DNA from: a bacterium
GTDB lineage: Bacteria > JAUVQV01 > DATDCY01
Direction: 5' to 3'
Length of the DNA stretch: 23,370 nt
Assembly: GCA_036524115.1 (NCBI GenBank)
Contig: DATDCY010000287.1
Location: forward strand, 1-23,370
In this document: positions 21,079 to 23,370 of the stretch, piece by piece
Position numbering within the stretch: the stretch's first letter is position 1
Layout: every line of letters begins with the position of its first letter
Notes under the pieces: model-generated
Told to the model about the DNA's origin: nothing
What the model saw: only the letters and a program-made list of their open reading frames with translations
The model's database searches: none
Translations under genes and position numbers: made by a program

Positions 21079-21838
21079 TATCTGTGGGCGCGCGGCGCCG
21101 CTCGCCGTAGATGCGCGCCAGGATGATCCCCGAGGCGGTGGCGAGGTTGAACGAGTCGATGACCCCCGTGGACGGGATGCGCACCAGCCGGTCGCAGTGC
21201 TCGCGCGTCAGGCGGCGCAGGCCCCCGTGCTCCTCGCCGAGCACGAGGGCGACGCGGCCGGAGAAGTCCACGCGGTCGTAGTCCTCCGCCCCGGCGTCCC
21301 CGGCGGCGCCGAAGATCCAGAACCCCTCGTCATCCTTGAGCTTGCGCAGCGTCTGGACGACGTTGCCGACGCGCACCACCGGGACGTGCTCCAGGCCGCC
21401 GGCGGCGACCTTCTCGACCACCGGCGTCACGCCGGCCGAGCGATCCTTGGGGATGAGCACGGCCGCCGCCCCCGTGAGCGCGGCGTTGCGGACGACCGCG
21501 CCGAGGTTGTGAGGGTCCTGGACCCCGTCGAGCACCACCAGGAGCGCCTCCGCGCGCCCCGCGAGGCCGGCGAGGACGTCCTCCAGCTCGGCGGCGGGCC
21601 GGGCCCCGACCTCGGCCGCGACTCCCTGGTGGACCCCGCCGGCGGCCATGCGATCGAGCGCCCTCGCGTCCAGCCGCCGCACGGCCACCCCCCGGCCGCG
21701 CGCCAGCTCCTCGATCGCGCGCAGCCGCCCGCCGCGCGCCCCCTCGGCAAGGTAGAGCGTCTCGATCGGTCGGCCGGAGCGCAGCGCCTCCTCGACGGGG
21801 TGGACGCCGTAGACGATCCCGGCCCGGGGCTGGGTCAT
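21071..21838 (-). CDS. rlmB: 23S rRNA (guanosine-2'-O-)-methyltransferase RlmB, SPOUT family
   Basis: The product is 255 residues, close to the roughly 245 typical of the family. RlmB methylates the 2'-O of a conserved guanosine (G2251 in E. coli) in 23S rRNA, using S-adenosylmethionine, in the cytoplasm. An N-terminal L30e-like RNA-binding part (about 8-78, starting IVYGVHPVEEAL) precedes the SPOUT domain. SPOUT motifs visible are DPHNLGAVVRNA (108-119; N111 and R117 are the expected catalytic-region residues), ALVLGEEHGGLRRLTREHCD (197-216) and the knot segment VIDSFNLATASGI (226-238; most homologues have SLN rather than SFN). The start is 15 nt after the cysS stop, so the two are probably co-transcribed. 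The TGA stop lies inside the -35 box of the next promoter. The related TrmH/SpoU families are less likely given the L30e-like domain and motif set. Confidence 0.93.
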   Translation of the reverse strand: MTQPRAGIVYGVHPVEEALRSGRPIETLYLAEGARGGRLRAIEELARGRGVAVRRLDARALDRMAAGGVHQGVAAEVGARPAAELEDVLAGLAGRAEALLVVLDGVQDPHNLGAVVRNAALTGAAAVLIPKDRSAGVTPVVEKVAAGGLEHVPVVRVGNVVQTLRKLKDDEGFWIFGAAGDAGAEDYDRVDFSGRVALVLGEEHGGLRRLTREHCDRLVRIPSTGVIDSFNLATASGIILARIYGERRRAPTDNC

Positions 21839-21853
21839 GGGTCGGATCGGCCC

Positions 21854-23308
<1,455 letters not shown>

Positions 23309-23317
23309 GGGCGCTTG

Positions 23318-23345
23318 ATGATAGGGCAACGGCCCGGGTTGTCAA
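23318..23345 (-). promoter_or_regulatory. Sigma-70-type promoter candidate for cysS-rlmB
   Basis: On the minus strand TTGACA (23345-23340), a 16-nt spacer and TATCAT (23323-23318) form a good promoter. The ATG at 23308 is only 9 nt beyond the -10 box, so transcription would start within a few bases of the start codon. The remaining edge (23346-23370) is too short to assign; a TTG-started plus-strand frame from 23339 would stay open to the edge, which could be a divergent gene, but nothing confirms it. Confidence 0.5.
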
Positions 23346-23370
23346 CCGCCGCGCTGAAGCTGATCGACGG

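Noticed and set aside
16404-21110. Plus-strand open frame of 1,568 codons, and other long plus-strand frames (for example 735-2405, 4239-6254, 7827-10661, 11490-13181, 13401-15311)
   Set aside because: These are antisense to the giant gene. Their translations are rich in Arg, Val, Asp and Gly without domain motifs, as expected opposite a GC-rich coding strand where stop codons are rare.

Overview
The window is GC-rich DNA, and every gene I can support lies on the minus strand. It holds two housekeeping genes at the right edge, cysS (cysteinyl-tRNA synthetase) and rlmB (23S rRNA 2'-O-ribose methyltransferase), followed by one enormous gene. That gene starts at 20717, reads leftwards and runs off the window at base 1 with no stop. 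High GC, the cysS-rlmB pair, a Sec-exported multidomain protein and an RHS/YD core suggest a high-GC Gram-negative lineage such as a deltaproteobacterial or related phylum. This placement is an inference, and the sequence does not fix the taxon.

The giant gene encodes at least 6,905 residues in one frame. I checked the frame at the start, at all six repeat-module starts and ends, at several Ig/FN3 points, through the Cys/Gly linker, in the YD repeats and at the left edge; all agree modulo 3. In order the protein has: a Sec signal peptide (20717-20640); six tandem right-handed beta-helix modules of 487-579 residues with near-constant joining units (about 20630-11307); alternating bacterial Ig-like domains (about 11306-9931); an FN3-rich region with extra Ig-like domains (about 9930-6706); CARDB/NEW3-like and carboxypeptidase-regulatory-like beta-sandwiches (about 6705-4375); a six-cysteine Gly/Pro-rich hinge (about 4374-4045); and an RHS/YD-repeat region (about 4044-1) reaching the conserved RHS core signature at the left edge. 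The C-terminal part, where RHS proteins often carry a variable toxin, lies outside the window.

The 350-bp gap between rlmB and the giant gene holds a strong promoter candidate whose -35 box contains the rlmB stop codon, an 18-bp inverted repeat over that -35 box, a leader of about 320 nt with several complementary segments, and a good Shine-Dalgarno sequence. cysS has its own promoter candidate so close to the start codon that the mRNA may be leaderless; rlmB follows 15 nt after cysS and probably shares its transcript. There is no sign of RNA genes, insertion sequences or CRISPR arrays.

The main point of interest is the giant protein: a Sec-exported fusion of a six-module beta-helix fibre, a long Ig/FN3 stalk and an RHS/YD cage with cysteine-containing insertions. 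It resembles a very long surface-displayed or secreted toxin-delivery or adhesion device, but its function is inferred from architecture alone.
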